A DNA stretch of 64,000 nucleotides from Acanthaster planci (GCF_001949145.1 NW_019091724.1:60476-124475); one strand, 5' to 3'. Counted from the stretch's first letter, positions 1 to 8,423 are shown. Notes: generated by a model not told the origin, from the sequence alone. Made by a program: numbers and translations.

Positions 1-38
1 AGTAAACCGATATCGACTTCATCCGTGGTTACTTTCGG

Positions 39-131
39 TTATTTATACGCGTGCGTTAAATTTGGAAACTCGGCTGTAAAGGAATTGTCTTTGTTGACTA
101 CAATGTTTAGACTACTAAAATTGCCTCCCAT
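39..131 (-). pseudogene. Small or truncated ORF at the left edge of the virus-like block
   Basis: A 30-codon frame begins with an ATG directly after the stop of the neighbouring gene at 132. It ends at a TAA at 39-41, and the same frame stays open past that stop to the window edge. It may be the start of a further minus-strand gene with one nonsense change, or a chance ORF. I do not recognise a family. The tight head-to-tail spacing fits the compact layout of this block. Confidence 0.3.
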
Positions 132-923
132 TTATTTTAAAAGACTTTTAAAAAGAGGGGCTGTTGGAAAGACCATGTTTTGATAAGCGGGTGGAAGTTC
201 TGGTAATTTTGAGCACCTTAAAAATTCTGGTTTTTCTTCAAACTTCGCCGACTTTGTAAAACTTATTCGCCAGATTTTTCATAAGATCTTTTTTTAAAAC
301 CGCCGCCCGTTCGTTGGCTAGCGCTTCGGCTCTTTCGTTTACTTGACGTTTGAATTCTTCTTTAGATGTTTCCCTAGTTTCTTTCAATTTTGTAGAAGAA
401 TTTGATCTGATCTTTTCTTTTATCTCGTTAAACTTTTTCAGCTCGGATAAAATAGGGACAAATTCCTCCTGGGATATGTCACCGTCTTCAATCGCGTGAG
501 ATACGTATTCCTCAATGGTGTTTAATTTAGCGTCTGCCAACATTCTAATTTGGTCGTGTTTTTTATGTTGTTGGGTGAGTCTACGAGAAGCGTACTTTAG
601 AATCGCATAAGCGCCAAACGCACCGATAGCGATGCCTTCCACCACTAGTCCGATGGGCCCGGTAACGACTCCCAAAATGGCGGGAATGCTGACGCCTGCT
701 GAGGTCGCGCCCAGGGCTTCCACGCCGTACTCCACGTATCCAATGCGGTTAAAAGTCGTTTGATCTTTTTGTAACTACTTTCCCTCGCGTCGCGTTCTCT
801 TTGGATTTGAAATTTAATTTCTTCGATCTTTCTGAGTCTGTAAATTTTGGTTTCCGCTTGTTCAGCCGAGTTTAAAGTCAAATCCGGGTGTTTACTTAAA
901 TCTGGGTATATGTTAGTCGTCAT
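132..923 (-). pseudogene. Membrane-segment plus coiled-coil protein of the virus-like block (frameshifted)
   Basis: One gene appears split into three frames. The N-terminal part starts at 923 and contains a charged helix (KIYRLRKIEEIK). Near 735 the frame shifts into a Gly/Ala/Ile/Val-rich hydrophobic stretch of about 40 residues that could form one or two membrane helices. A long charged helical region with coiled-coil character follows. A second shift near 240 leads to a tail with a PPAY motif, a PPxY type known to bind WW domains and to act as a viral late-budding motif. The family is not recognised with certainty; I have the impression that similar proteins recur in other invertebrate genomes. 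A plus-strand relative lies at 4650-4964. Membrane remodelling or virion association is inference only. The shifts may be real decay or assembly errors. Confidence 0.5.
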
Positions 924-958
924 TTTTTATTATAATATTACTTTTATAATTACGCGTT

Positions 959-1330
959 TTATATTATATTTAACTCGATAATTACTCCACTGTTTTCGTT
1001 TTGTACCAATTCCCCACTTTCCAATTTGATGTAAAAAGTTAACTCGTCTATATTTCTCCGTTGCAATTTCTTGGGCACATCAAAATCGCTACGAAAATAT
1101 TGATATGTTGAAATAACTTGTAACAAATCAAACGATCGCCCGTTATAAAAAATAGTCAGCGTCCAATTGAGGACAATAAATAAACGCGAGTTGATTCGAT
1201 TCCAACGTATAACCACTTTCAAATAAAATGTTTTTAACTAAGATTACCTTATCACCATTTAAATCATTGATGGTGTTTTTCAATTTAAACGTTTGAGGAT
1301 TTTAGCATAAGTAAACGTGTGATTCTCCAT
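959..1330 (-). pseudogene. Small beta-type protein of the virus-like block (frameshifted)
   Basis: An ATG at 1330 opens a short frame. Homology-like coding then continues in other frames, with breaks near 1280 and 1160, into an 87-residue tail. The tail ends with an alternating hydrophobic strand (SGVIIELNII), suggesting a beta fold. The same tail pattern, including an FNGR-like turn and a GxxIEL ending, recurs in the plus-strand copy at 4261-4599. That recurrence is the best evidence that this is a real gene. No known family or function is recognised. It lies 4 bases after the TFIIB-like gene and 35 bases before the coiled-coil gene, on the same strand. Confidence 0.45.
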
Positions 1331-1334
1331 TTTA

Positions 1335-1808
1335 TTATATACGTTTTGAAAATTTATCGAGGGCGTTTTCCCAGTGCTTATCCGAAACTTGAAATAGATC
1401 TTTCACTTTAGATTCGGTTTCCCCGGTTGTCTCTTGATAACACCCCGCGATCAAAGCCTTCAACGGTCTACCTCTAGAGATCTTACCGTTTAAAACTTGG
1501 TTTAACTTATATTCTACTTTGCCCGCCTCGCCGTTTTTAAAGCAAATGTTACACTTTTGCAACGTTTTTCTAGATTTTGGTGGTGGCGGTTTCCTCCAAA
1601 CGTGATGCTTGTAATATCGATCTCCCATGTCGGCGGGGGTATAAGAAGAAACCCACCCAAAAATTAGACTGCAATGTTTACAAGCGTTTCTTTCATCTAT
1701 TTCAACTATTTGGTGGTTACAAGCGGGTATCGGTTTACTTTGTTTTTGAGATCCTGCTATGTGTACTTCCTTTAGATTCAGCAAGTGACAAAGTACCGCA
1801 TCGGTCAT
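1335..1808 (-). CDS. TFIIB-like transcription factor (short)
   Basis: An intact 157-residue ORF. Residues C30, H32, C43 and C46 form an N-terminal zinc-ribbon pattern like that of TFIIB. A second pair, C86 and C89, lies mid-protein. Residues 112-157 (RGRPLKALIAGC, then a KVKDLFQVSDKHW stretch) match the shape of a TFIIB cyclin-repeat end: a 'KGRP-kaLiaaC' helix followed by a 'vs.kh...al..f' helix. Known: TFIIB-like factors recruit RNA polymerase to promoters, and large cytoplasmic DNA viruses often encode diverged copies. Inferred: this protein would give the block its own promoter recognition. At about half the usual TFIIB length it has room for only one cyclin repeat. The start codon follows a TATATAAA stretch directly. 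Family assignment is by motif only. Confidence 0.6.
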   Translation of the reverse strand: MTDAVLCHLLNLKEVHIAGSQKQSKPIPACNHQIVEIDERNACKHCSLIFGWVSSYTPADMGDRYYKHHVWRKPPPPKSRKTLQKCNICFKNGEAGKVEYKLNQVLNGKISRGRPLKALIAGCYQETTGETESKVKDLFQVSDKHWENALDKFSKRI

Positions 1809-1845
1809 TTTATATAAGGGTTTATTTATTTAAGGTAAAAAAAAT

Positions 1846-1877
1846 AACCCCAGTTATTCCGAGGAATAACCGAGGTT
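1846..1877 (-). terminator. Hairpin plus T-run terminator-like element
   Basis: AACCCCAGTTATTCC and GGAATAACCGAGGTT form a stem of about 14-15 bp with two mismatches. Read on the minus strand, the stem is followed by a run of eight T. It sits between the stop of the gene at 1895-2636 and the start of the TFIIB-like gene, where a transcript end is needed. Some giant viruses and their relatives end transcripts at such palindromes. A second example lies at 4974-5002. Confidence 0.45.
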
Positions 1878-1894
1878 AAATTGATTTTTCAAAT

Positions 1895-2636
1895 TTAATC
1901 GACTTTTAATTCAAATCCGCTAAACGCTTGCAACACCGACTTACTCGAAATTAGACCGTCGTTTCTAATTTTCAACATTGCCGCTGTCACTCTATACCTA
2001 ACGCTGGCTCCGCAAGACAGTGAACCGTGGGTACCGTAGTATACGTCTTTTGCACAAATAAATGATTGCGCGTTGCATCTTTTATTATATAAATATATGA
2101 TATTTGACGAGTCGATGGATCTTTTTTGTGATCAAATAGCGAAGCATAGGGATCTATTTTAACGTATATTTGGTTTTTAGCCGTATAAGGCGGTTTAACT
2201 ACATATTCGATCTTGTTCAATTCCTCGATATCGCAACTAGCTTTGTAGGCGTTTACGGTGTTAGACGGGAGATTAGACCCTTGAGACTCGATAAATTTAT
2301 AAACGGCCAAATTTTGTGATCAAGTATGTCCGCGGTAGGTGATTGTATCTGGTAACAAATTTGACGGCCTTGAATGTTTTCAGGGGTTTTATTCCGAGTG
2401 CCGTATTTGTAAAGTGGGTTTATACCGTAACATGGTTCTATCGTCCTAATCAACAGGCGTTTGTTTTGGCCGTTGTGATGGTAAAAAATGGGCGAAGTGT
2501 AGACCCCTTCTTTAACCACGGGTTTTAAAATAATTAATTTACTCGGGTCAAATAGACCATAGGTAACATTGGGATCGCAGTTGTCGGCATTGAGACGCTC
2601 GTAGTCGTCTGAAACGATAAATACTTGAGTTGACAT
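1895..2636 (-). pseudogene. Diverged protein of the virus-like block, unknown family (two frameshifts)
   Basis: An ATG at 2636 opens a frame rich in beta-prone residues (MSTQVFIVSDDYERL...). Near 2290, at an AAAATTT tract, coding continues in another frame. Near 2000 it shifts again into a tail reading VRYRVTAAMLKIRNDG and ending at TAA 1895-1897. Repaired length would be about 247 residues. The layout of an N-terminal strand, several Gly/Pro turns and a C-terminal strand region vaguely resembles single-stranded-DNA-binding-like proteins of large DNA viruses, but no diagnostic motif is visible, so no function is assigned. The homopolymer context of one break makes sequencing error possible. 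Confidence 0.45.
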
Positions 2637-2700
2637 TGTTCTGATTTTTCCCGCTTTTCCCAAAATTTTTTTTCATTTTTATTCTGGTGGGATTTCTACT

Positions 2701-3210
2701 TTAATGTTCGACGTCGGCGTCGTATTTAATAATTAATCCAATTTTGTATAAGTCCGCGTCGAGTTTAGTCGATGAATCGGGCAGTGGCTCGTTCTCTCGT
2801 GCGTGTCTAAGCTTTTTATGCTCGCCGTCTACAAGCACCACGTGATCCATTCCTTCCAACTCAACACAATTTACGCAGCAGGTGCAGTACGTACAACCAA
2901 AACATTCGATACAATGGGCGCAATCGTAACAGTCCTCGCAACTGTCTAAGGCATTTGAATTTCGGCAGTCGTATGAATTAAAACAAGCTACGCAATTTAT
3001 ACATCTACCGCAATCGTCGCTGGTGGAGCAGTCTTTACATCTGACACAATCGTTACATTGGTGGCAATTGTGGCATCCTTTACAATCGGTGCATTTGCGT
3101 AAACTTTTGGAATTTAAACAACGAAAGCAATCGTATGAATCTATCAAGTCGATCGAATTTCTCGTATCTTTGCAGAAATAACAATTCACGTTTGTAGTTT
3201 TATCTACCAT
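2701..3210 (-). CDS. Cysteine-ladder protein (CxxC repeats)
   Basis: An intact 169-residue ORF with 27 cysteines between residues 10 and about 117. Most are spaced exactly three residues apart (for example CTDCKGCHNCHQCNDC). The ladder is interrupted by short Ser/Asp/Asn linkers. The C-terminal 50 residues lack cysteine and are charged. There is no signal peptide, so a cytosolic metal-binding or stacked-coil role is more likely than a secreted disulfide protein. This is inference. No known family is recognised. The ATG follows an A/T-only leader and is the first of the minus-strand genes reading away from the repeat region at 3645-4078. Confidence 0.6.
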   Translation of the reverse strand: MVDKTTNVNCYFCKDTRNSIDLIDSYDCFRCLNSKSLRKCTDCKGCHNCHQCNDCVRCKDCSTSDDCGRCINCVACFNSYDCRNSNALDSCEDCYDCAHCIECFGCTYCTCCVNCVELEGMDHVVLVDGEHKKLRHARENEPLPDSSTKLDADLYKIGLIIKYDADVEH

Positions 3211-3640
3211 TTATTTTTATGTATTTTTATTATTGTTTATTTTTTTTTTCGTTTTTTATAACGAGTCCAGGTCGACGGGAAGTCCCTTTTTTGTTTGTGA
3301 GTAATTGCTGGTGCAGGCCGGTGCTAGTCACGAGTTGTTTACAGGAAAAGTGCACCGGCGCAAGTGGTGGGTGAAAGGGGAGTTTTGTCTCAGAATGTAT
3401 ATACTCACCGGTACCTCAGAGCCAGATTTTTTGGGTCGATGACCTACCGGAGGAAATCTAGAACTCCAGATTTTAGGGGATTCCCCCGATTTTTTGAGTC
3501 GATGTACTACCCAGGAGTTTTTGCTGAAAACGGTGAAAAGGGTTGTATGCTCCAGAACTCTCAGTTTCCTACTACTACTTATAAATCTAAAACCTAGATT
3601 TATATACATGACGAAGCGCTGACTCTACCGGTGGTGATAT
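3211..3640. other. Intergenic segment of the virus-like block
   Basis: There is no convincing gene here. It contains a two-copy direct repeat: a GATTTTTTG(G/A)GTCGATG core near 3426 and again near 3489, about 63 bases apart, each followed by a CTACC-type sequence. It probably forms part of the divergent control region between the minus-strand genes and the plus-strand copy. Confidence 0.35.
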
Positions 3641-3644
3641 GGTG

Positions 3645-4078
3645 CAAATCAAGTTCGTCCTATATTTATTGGTTTGGGTTGTATGTTTATTTGTTTTGGT
3701 AACATATTTCCACAAGTTTGGTTCTATATTTTAAGATTCGTTCAATATAGTTTTATTTTCGTTCTATATTTACAGCTTTCGTCTTAAATTTGTTAGTTTT
3801 GGTTTTATTTTTATTTTTTTAGTCATATATTTCTACAAGTTTGGTTATATATTTTCATATCCTTTTTTGCAGTTTTATATTCGTTCTATATTTATAACTT
3901 TCGTGCCATATTCATAAAATTTGGTTTTATTTTAATTCATATTGATAATATCTTTAAACATGTTTGGTTCTATCATTTCTATGTTTTCAAATTCGTTCTA
4001 CATTTATTTCTTTCGTCTTACGTACATCAGTTTCGTCCAATATATATTACTTTCGTTCGATTTATATCTATTTGCTGA
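3645..4078. repeat. T-rich degenerate tandem repeat, period about 20-22 bp
   Basis: The stretch is built from variants of TTCGTTCTATATTTAT followed by a short variable spacer and TTTGGTT or TTTCGTC. Roughly 15-20 degenerate units are visible, with strong T over A asymmetry on the plus strand. It lies exactly between the two oppositely oriented gene modules, where a divergent promoter or iteron-type origin could sit. Function is inference. Confidence 0.55.
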
Positions 4079-4260
4079 TAAAGTCCTAAAGGGCACCTCA
4101 TACACACGGGCGACATCTGGAAATGTTTTGCAGCCTATGGAGAGCGTGGTAACATCGTCATTCCTCAGGGATTTTACGACGTTCACTGGTTTGAATTTGT
4201 TTAAATACAATTCCGCGCGTAAGTTTTGAAGTACAGCAAGACTCAAATTTAGTTACAATT

Positions 4261-4599
4261 ATGATAACAGACAAAAATCTTAAATTGCATTTGGGTAAAG
4301 AAGTCTCAAAACTGTTAAACCTACCAAAAGGTACAGTAATTGTTACTTACAAAGGCAAAATAAACGTAAACCCTTTTAATGAGCTTTGGAGACACTGTTG
4401 CGAGTTGAACACGAGTTAAAACTGCTTTAACGGTCGACCTTCAGATGTGTTGTGCTCTATCACAGACCCAAGCATTACAGCAGAACCACTTAAAACCGGT
4501 AAAATAACAACTTTCCATTTTTCAGTGACGTGAGAAACGACAGGGGAAGTGATTAACAATAAAGGAGCTGGAATTTCGATCGAGTTAGTGGTGACTTGA
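4261..4599 (+). pseudogene. Second copy of the small beta-type protein gene (decayed)
   Basis: An ATG at 4261 opens 44 codons ending at a TAA. Coding-like sequence resumes in another frame, with an in-frame stop, to a GAGISIELVV end at a TGA near 4599. It resembles the minus-strand gene at 959-1330: an FNGR-type turn, a 'DvL..It' strand and the G-x-I-E-L terminus are shared in the same order. Several frame breaks make it a pseudogene. Its position directly before a coiled-coil gene copy matches the order in the left module. Confidence 0.5.
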
Positions 4600-4649
4600 G
4601 TTTTGCCACTCACAAAATGGTTTCAAGTGAATAATTAAAAAGAAACCAC

Positions 4650-4964
4650 GAGTAATAATCCTCAAGAGTCAAGTCAGCCAGAGTTACCAAAAATCAGCGA
4701 GAGAAGCGTGCAAGATGACCAAACAAAACTCTACAGACTCAAAAAGATTGAAGACATAAAGAAAGAGATCGTTAAAGAGCGCAGCGCGAGAGAAACCACT
4801 CCCAAATTCGGAGGGTTGTAAAAAGATGGGGGGTCGTTTTACGTTTGAGGAGACTGAGTGGGTTTGTCGTCACTGTTATAAAAAAACAACCCAAGGGTTT
4901 TCCTCCAAAATACAGTGAGCAAGAAACTGAAATGAGCACTTCGGCACCACCAGCGAGTGAGTAA
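4650..4964 (+). pseudogene. Second copy of the coiled-coil/PPxY gene (internally deleted)
   Basis: An N-terminal piece contains KLYRLKKIEDIKKEI, matching KIYRLRKIEEIK of the gene at 132-923, and ends in an ARETT stretch matching ARESS. The hydrophobic and long helical parts are missing. A final piece ends in a PPKYS motif and a TAA at 4962-4964, parallel to the PPAY tail of the left copy. The reading frame is broken between the pieces. It is a deletion remnant. Confidence 0.5.
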
Positions 4965-4973
4965 AAACCAAAC

Positions 4974-5002
4974 TTGTCTCGTTTCAAATTGAAACGAGAC
5001 AA
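4974..5002 (+). terminator. Perfect hairpin plus T-run after the second gene copy
   Basis: TTGTCTCGTTTCAA and its exact reverse complement are separated by one base. A T-rich run (GTTTTTCTT) follows 10 bases later on the plus strand. It lies 9 bases after the stop of the coiled-coil gene copy. The placement parallels the hairpin at 1846-1877, suggesting a shared way of ending transcripts. Confidence 0.45.
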
Positions 5003-5030
5003 ATTAAAACTTGTTTTTCTTAAAATCCCC

Positions 5031-5115
5031 CTCGTCGCTACCCGTAGCAAAGCGAGAGCAGCGAGAGGAGCGCAGCGAGGCAGTGAGAAGAGCGCAGCGA
5101 GGTGAGCCGAGCCGC
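5031..5115. repeat. Short GC-rich low-complexity repeat
   Basis: Repeated GAGCGCAGCGAGG and AGCGAGAG words occur here. They mark a sharp composition change between the A/T-rich virus-like block and the retrotransposon that follows. Confidence 0.4.
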
Positions 5116-5244
5116 TACAACAGGAGCAAAGCGACTACAATTCTATTCCTTAGACCAAAACCAGGGGCACTGTTAATTTTATTTTTTATTATAAAACTTA
5201 GACAAATGGGGTATTTAGGCAGTTTACCCTGATTAGGTATCCAG

Positions 5245-6100
5245 GTATGACGTGACAGAGGGCGCTAGTCACTAGGTGCGGTGCAAAGTTACAGAAAGCG
5301 CTCTGCCCAGTAACAGAGGCAGATGTTGGGCGCACATAGCTGTGTGTTAAGCAAGCGCGACGCATAGGCTCCGCCTTGTACGTTGTGCGATAGGGCAGCA
5401 GAAGTCACTGCTTGGTCACTGAGCGCGGGCGTGGTCACAGCAGCGCAAAAGCTATAAAGGGCGCGCGCAGGCTAGGTCTAGTCGTCTTGATCAAGGGCTG
5501 ATCCTGAGGTAAGGGTCGAGAATCCAGTGCAAGGGCTAAAGTCACCGTGCCTAGTACATAGTGTGACTGTGCCTAAGTCCCGAGTGGTGCGTGTGTCGTT
5601 GAGGGGCTCGGTAGGTTGAGGGGCTAATTGGTGGTGCGGTATAGTTCCTGATAGGAGTTTGCGGTCGATGCAAGGGCGGATTGCTATCTCGTGACGTGAG
5701 TTGCGTGTAGCGCAGCCCTGACAATAAGCCCCGTAGACTTGCTAAAGTCCCTGATTCGGCACTGGATGCCCACAATTAATTGTGGTGTTCGCTGCTCTGG
5801 GCGAAGTCCGGTCACGTATAATCACACAGTCTCCCCGTCAATAGCGCCCTCTACTGGTGTATTGCTTATATATATATATTGCTTATATAAGTCAGGTCTG
5901 TCTGGGTTACGTCATTAAGTTTCAACCAATCAGATTAGCCATTATCTCGACGAAGACCAATTTTCTTGGGGGACGGTATACTTCAGTCCCAACGGACTCG
6001 TCCCCAGCCCCACAGGGACTCTCCGGCGTGCCGTCCGACGAGCCGCACCTCGAGGAGGAGGGCGCCCTCACCTTCGTCGGAGGGGCGCGGCGTCACAAAT
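5245..6100 (+). mobile_element. 5' LTR and leader region of a Ty3/gypsy-type retrotransposon
   Basis: This GC-rich stretch contains a TATA box and ends just before a tRNA primer-binding site. It carries an AGAGGGCGCTA motif near the start (5255) and its inverse near 5845. Exact LTR ends cannot be set, because no second copy of this sequence is seen downstream within the window. The region would supply the promoter and the start of the element RNA. Confidence 0.45.
5453..5459 (+). promoter_or_regulatory. TATA box of the LTR
   Basis: TATAAAG in a GC-rich setting, about 650 bases before the primer-binding site. It is the clearest core promoter signal in the element. Confidence 0.45.
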
Positions 6101-6118
6101 TGGTGTCAGAAGTGGGAT
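6101..6118 (+). other. Primer-binding site (tRNA-Leu type)
   Basis: TGGTGTCAGAAGTGGGAT matches, at 17 of 18 positions, the complement of the 3' end of animal tRNA-Leu(CAG) as I know it, including the CCA. This marks the start of minus-strand DNA synthesis and fixes the 3' end of the LTR just upstream. Confidence 0.6.
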
Positions 6119-6181
6119 CATCCTCGAAGGTTTTGTTTACAGAGAGTTTTGAGTTCCAGTTTCCTGTGATTTGATTGGCAG

Positions 6182-6331
6182 ATGCAGCAGCTACTGTGGG
6201 CGTCAACTGCGTTAGCTTTGGTTTGCATTGTGTTGGCTGTCATTTACTTTTGGTACGTTCGGCTTGTTCATCGAAGAGATAGGAGGTACTTCCGTTGGTT
6301 GAGGTCTGAAAGAGTTTATCCGCCGGCTTAG
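6182..6331 (+). CDS. Small single-pass membrane ORF in the retrotransposon leader
   Basis: A 49-residue ORF between the primer-binding site and gag. About 20 hydrophobic residues (LLWASTALALVCIVLAVIYF) are followed by an Arg/His-rich stretch (RLVHRRDRRYFRWLR), which fits a type of membrane anchor with positive residues on the cytosolic side. Typical gypsy elements have no such ORF here. It could be a chance ORF, a spliced envelope leader or a small accessory protein. No Kozak preference or homolog was checked. Confidence 0.35.
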   Translation: MQQLLWASTALALVCIVLAVIYFWYVRLVHRRDRRYFRWLRSERVYPPA

Positions 6332-6351
6332 TACGAGGTTGAAACAGCAGT

Positions 6352-7710
6352 ATGAATGGTAGCTCAAGTGAGGGGGACTTGCACAGGTCCCGGGTGGAGG
6401 TTCAGTTGTTGCAGTGGGAGAAGGCTCAGCAGTTGGACAGAATCATGAAGTCAGAAGCGGCATTGCGAGATGCTAAGGAAGCAGGATCGAGCCCGATTCG
6501 CAGACCTGGTCCAAGTGATGTGCAGAAGTCATTTGAGCACGTGATAATTGATTTGAATGTTGTATTCCGGCTCCCCGGCCAAGATTTGGCTGGAAACAGA
6601 GAGGAGACGTCAGGGTATCGGTCGTTCAGAGCACCAGCGCTGACTGAATTGATGACGCCAGAAGTCCATTGCAAGGAAGACGATGGTGGGCGCAGTTTAA
6701 TTGATTGGACACCTCCAAGGTAAAAGGCGCCGTCCAGTCCGATAGTCTCTGCGGTACATGGAGGGGGTGTGAACAAGAGTCCATGTGTTCACGTGCCAAC
6801 TGCACCTGATGCAGAGAAGAAGCTCCACAGCGAGCTGATGAGTTTTGCCACGCGTTCGCCAAGTATTAAGACTGACAACGCGCGGGCTGATGAGAAGGAT
6901 GGGGCGGGGCCTTGTCCAGTAAAAAGGGAGGAGAAAGTTGTTGGAGAAGATGAGTTGCGGGGAAGGATTAGTCTGGTTCCCCGCCGACCAAGTATTTTTC
7001 CCGACCGCTACAGTGGCAAAGTGCCGTGGAATGAGTACTACGGGCACTTCGAGAGTTGTCGGTTGGTGAACCGATGGGACGATTTACAATTGGCCGAGTA
7101 TTTGGCCGCGAGCCTCCAAGGAGATGCAATTCGCATTCTTGGAGAGGGCACCCTCCAGGGCCGGAAGTTGAAGTATGAAAAGTTAGTTAAGCTGTTGGCT
7201 AGGAGGTTTTGGCCTGGCCAGCAGGCTGAGAATTTTCTAGTCGAGTTACGTCATCGTCGGCAGAAGCCAAAGGAGTCTTTGCAAGAGTTGTGTCGGGCAG
7301 TACATGAGTTAGCAGTTAAGGCGTATCCGGAAATTCACGAAGAGGCGAGAGAGCGATTGGAGAAAAATCATTTTATGGACGCTGTAGCTGATCAGTACGT
7401 CCGAGAGGGAATCTTCCGAGCAAGGCCGAAGAATTTGTCTGAGGCATTGCAGGCGGCGCTTGAGACTGAGAACTTCCATAAGGTAGAGGCGCAAAGAAAA
7501 GTCGACGAGAGACCAGTCAAGTTTGTCAGAGGTGTAGATAGGGACATTGAAGAAAGGATGCAGTCTGTCGAACGAGCCATAAATTTTTTGTGTAGCCGAC
7601 ATTTTGGAGAAATTGCTGGGGGCCATGTTGTCACGACCAGTGGCGTCACCGGCTACGTTAGACCAATAGGTGTCAGGTACCCCGCCTCCTCTGCGGAGGC
7701 CGAAGGCTGA
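6352..7710 (+). pseudogene. gag: gag of a Ty3/gypsy-type element, one in-frame stop
   Basis: One reading frame runs from the ATG at 6352 to a TGA at 7708-7710, interrupted only by a TAA at 6721-6723. Residues after the stop show the retrotransposon capsid pattern: FPDRYSGKVPWNEYYGHFE, an LAEYLAASLQGDA helix, LLARRFWPGQQAENF and a LRHRRQKPKESLQELC helix. Known: this is the capsid domain that forms the virus-like particle. The Cys-His knuckle lies just downstream in another frame. The internal stop suggests decay, or a short N-terminal protein separate from capsid. Confidence 0.7.
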
Positions 7711-7834
7711 ATTAAATTGTCATATTTGTGGTGCAACGGGAAACTTTGCTAGACAATGTACACAGCCGAAACAAAAGCGTCCCCGTAACCAGGGAAACGA
7801 GAACCAGCCGACGGAGGGTCCGCGGAAAGGCTGA
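7682..7834 (+). pseudogene. Nucleocapsid zinc-knuckle segment of gag
   Basis: In the +1 frame relative to gag, a CHICGATGNFARQC sequence at 7718-7759 has the CCHC knuckle spacing but Asn where His is expected. AAC from CAC would be a one-base change. Basic residues follow, ending at a TGA at 7832-7834. The segment would bind the element RNA. The frame change could be decay or a former programmed shift. Confidence 0.6.
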
Positions 7835-8330
7835 GGAATGCAGAGGGTCCACAGGTGAAGGGCGACAGAGTTTGAAGAGGAAGAATGAGAGCGAGGTTGG
7901 AGTCGGTACGGTAATGACTCCAGCAATGGGGCCACACCATGGTTTATTTGTTAAGGGGTCGATTAGATCAACCGAGTTTCGAATATTAATCGATACTGGC
8001 GCTACCGACACGTTGATTAACATGACAGTATGTCACCAACTACCGAAGAAACAGAGGCCGACTGTGCAAGAGTGTGATACCATGGTCCGGCATGTGGATG
8101 GAAGCCCGTTGAAAGTATACGGGACTGCATAGTTAGATTTACGAATCAGGAAGACTGTGCACCCGATTAAAGCCACCTTTGCAGATATTGGAACACCAGC
8201 TATGTTGGGAATGGACTGGTTGTTGTCTACAGGGGGTAGTCTTGATTTCAGTAGACTTGAGTTATGTGTCAATGGCGAACGAATTAAGTGTACGACTGCT
8301 GCCGGTGCGCCAGTTGTCGGCAATTGCTGA
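7728..8330 (+). pseudogene. Retropepsin-type protease segment of pol
   Basis: The frame contains ILIDTGATDTLIN near 7985-8022, the catalytic DTG motif of aspartic proteases, and later AMLGMDWLL, the typical second conserved strand. A TAG at 8130-8132 interrupts the frame, which ends at a TGA at 8328-8330. Known: the protease acts as a dimer and cuts Gag and Pol. It overlaps the knuckle segment in another frame. No reverse transcriptase follows. Confidence 0.65.
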
Positions 8331-8423
8331 TAGCTGTCTAGACGACCTTGAAAACAATGCGACTATTGTGATGCACAAGATGATTCTGATGGTGGCAATG
8401 CCGATATTGATACGACTGTTACT

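Noticed and set aside
1-3210. Bacterial operon or contamination
   Set aside because: Compact same-strand genes suggest it, but no ribosome-binding sites precede the ATGs. The leaders are A/T-only and a decayed second copy sits next to animal retrotransposons on the same contig.
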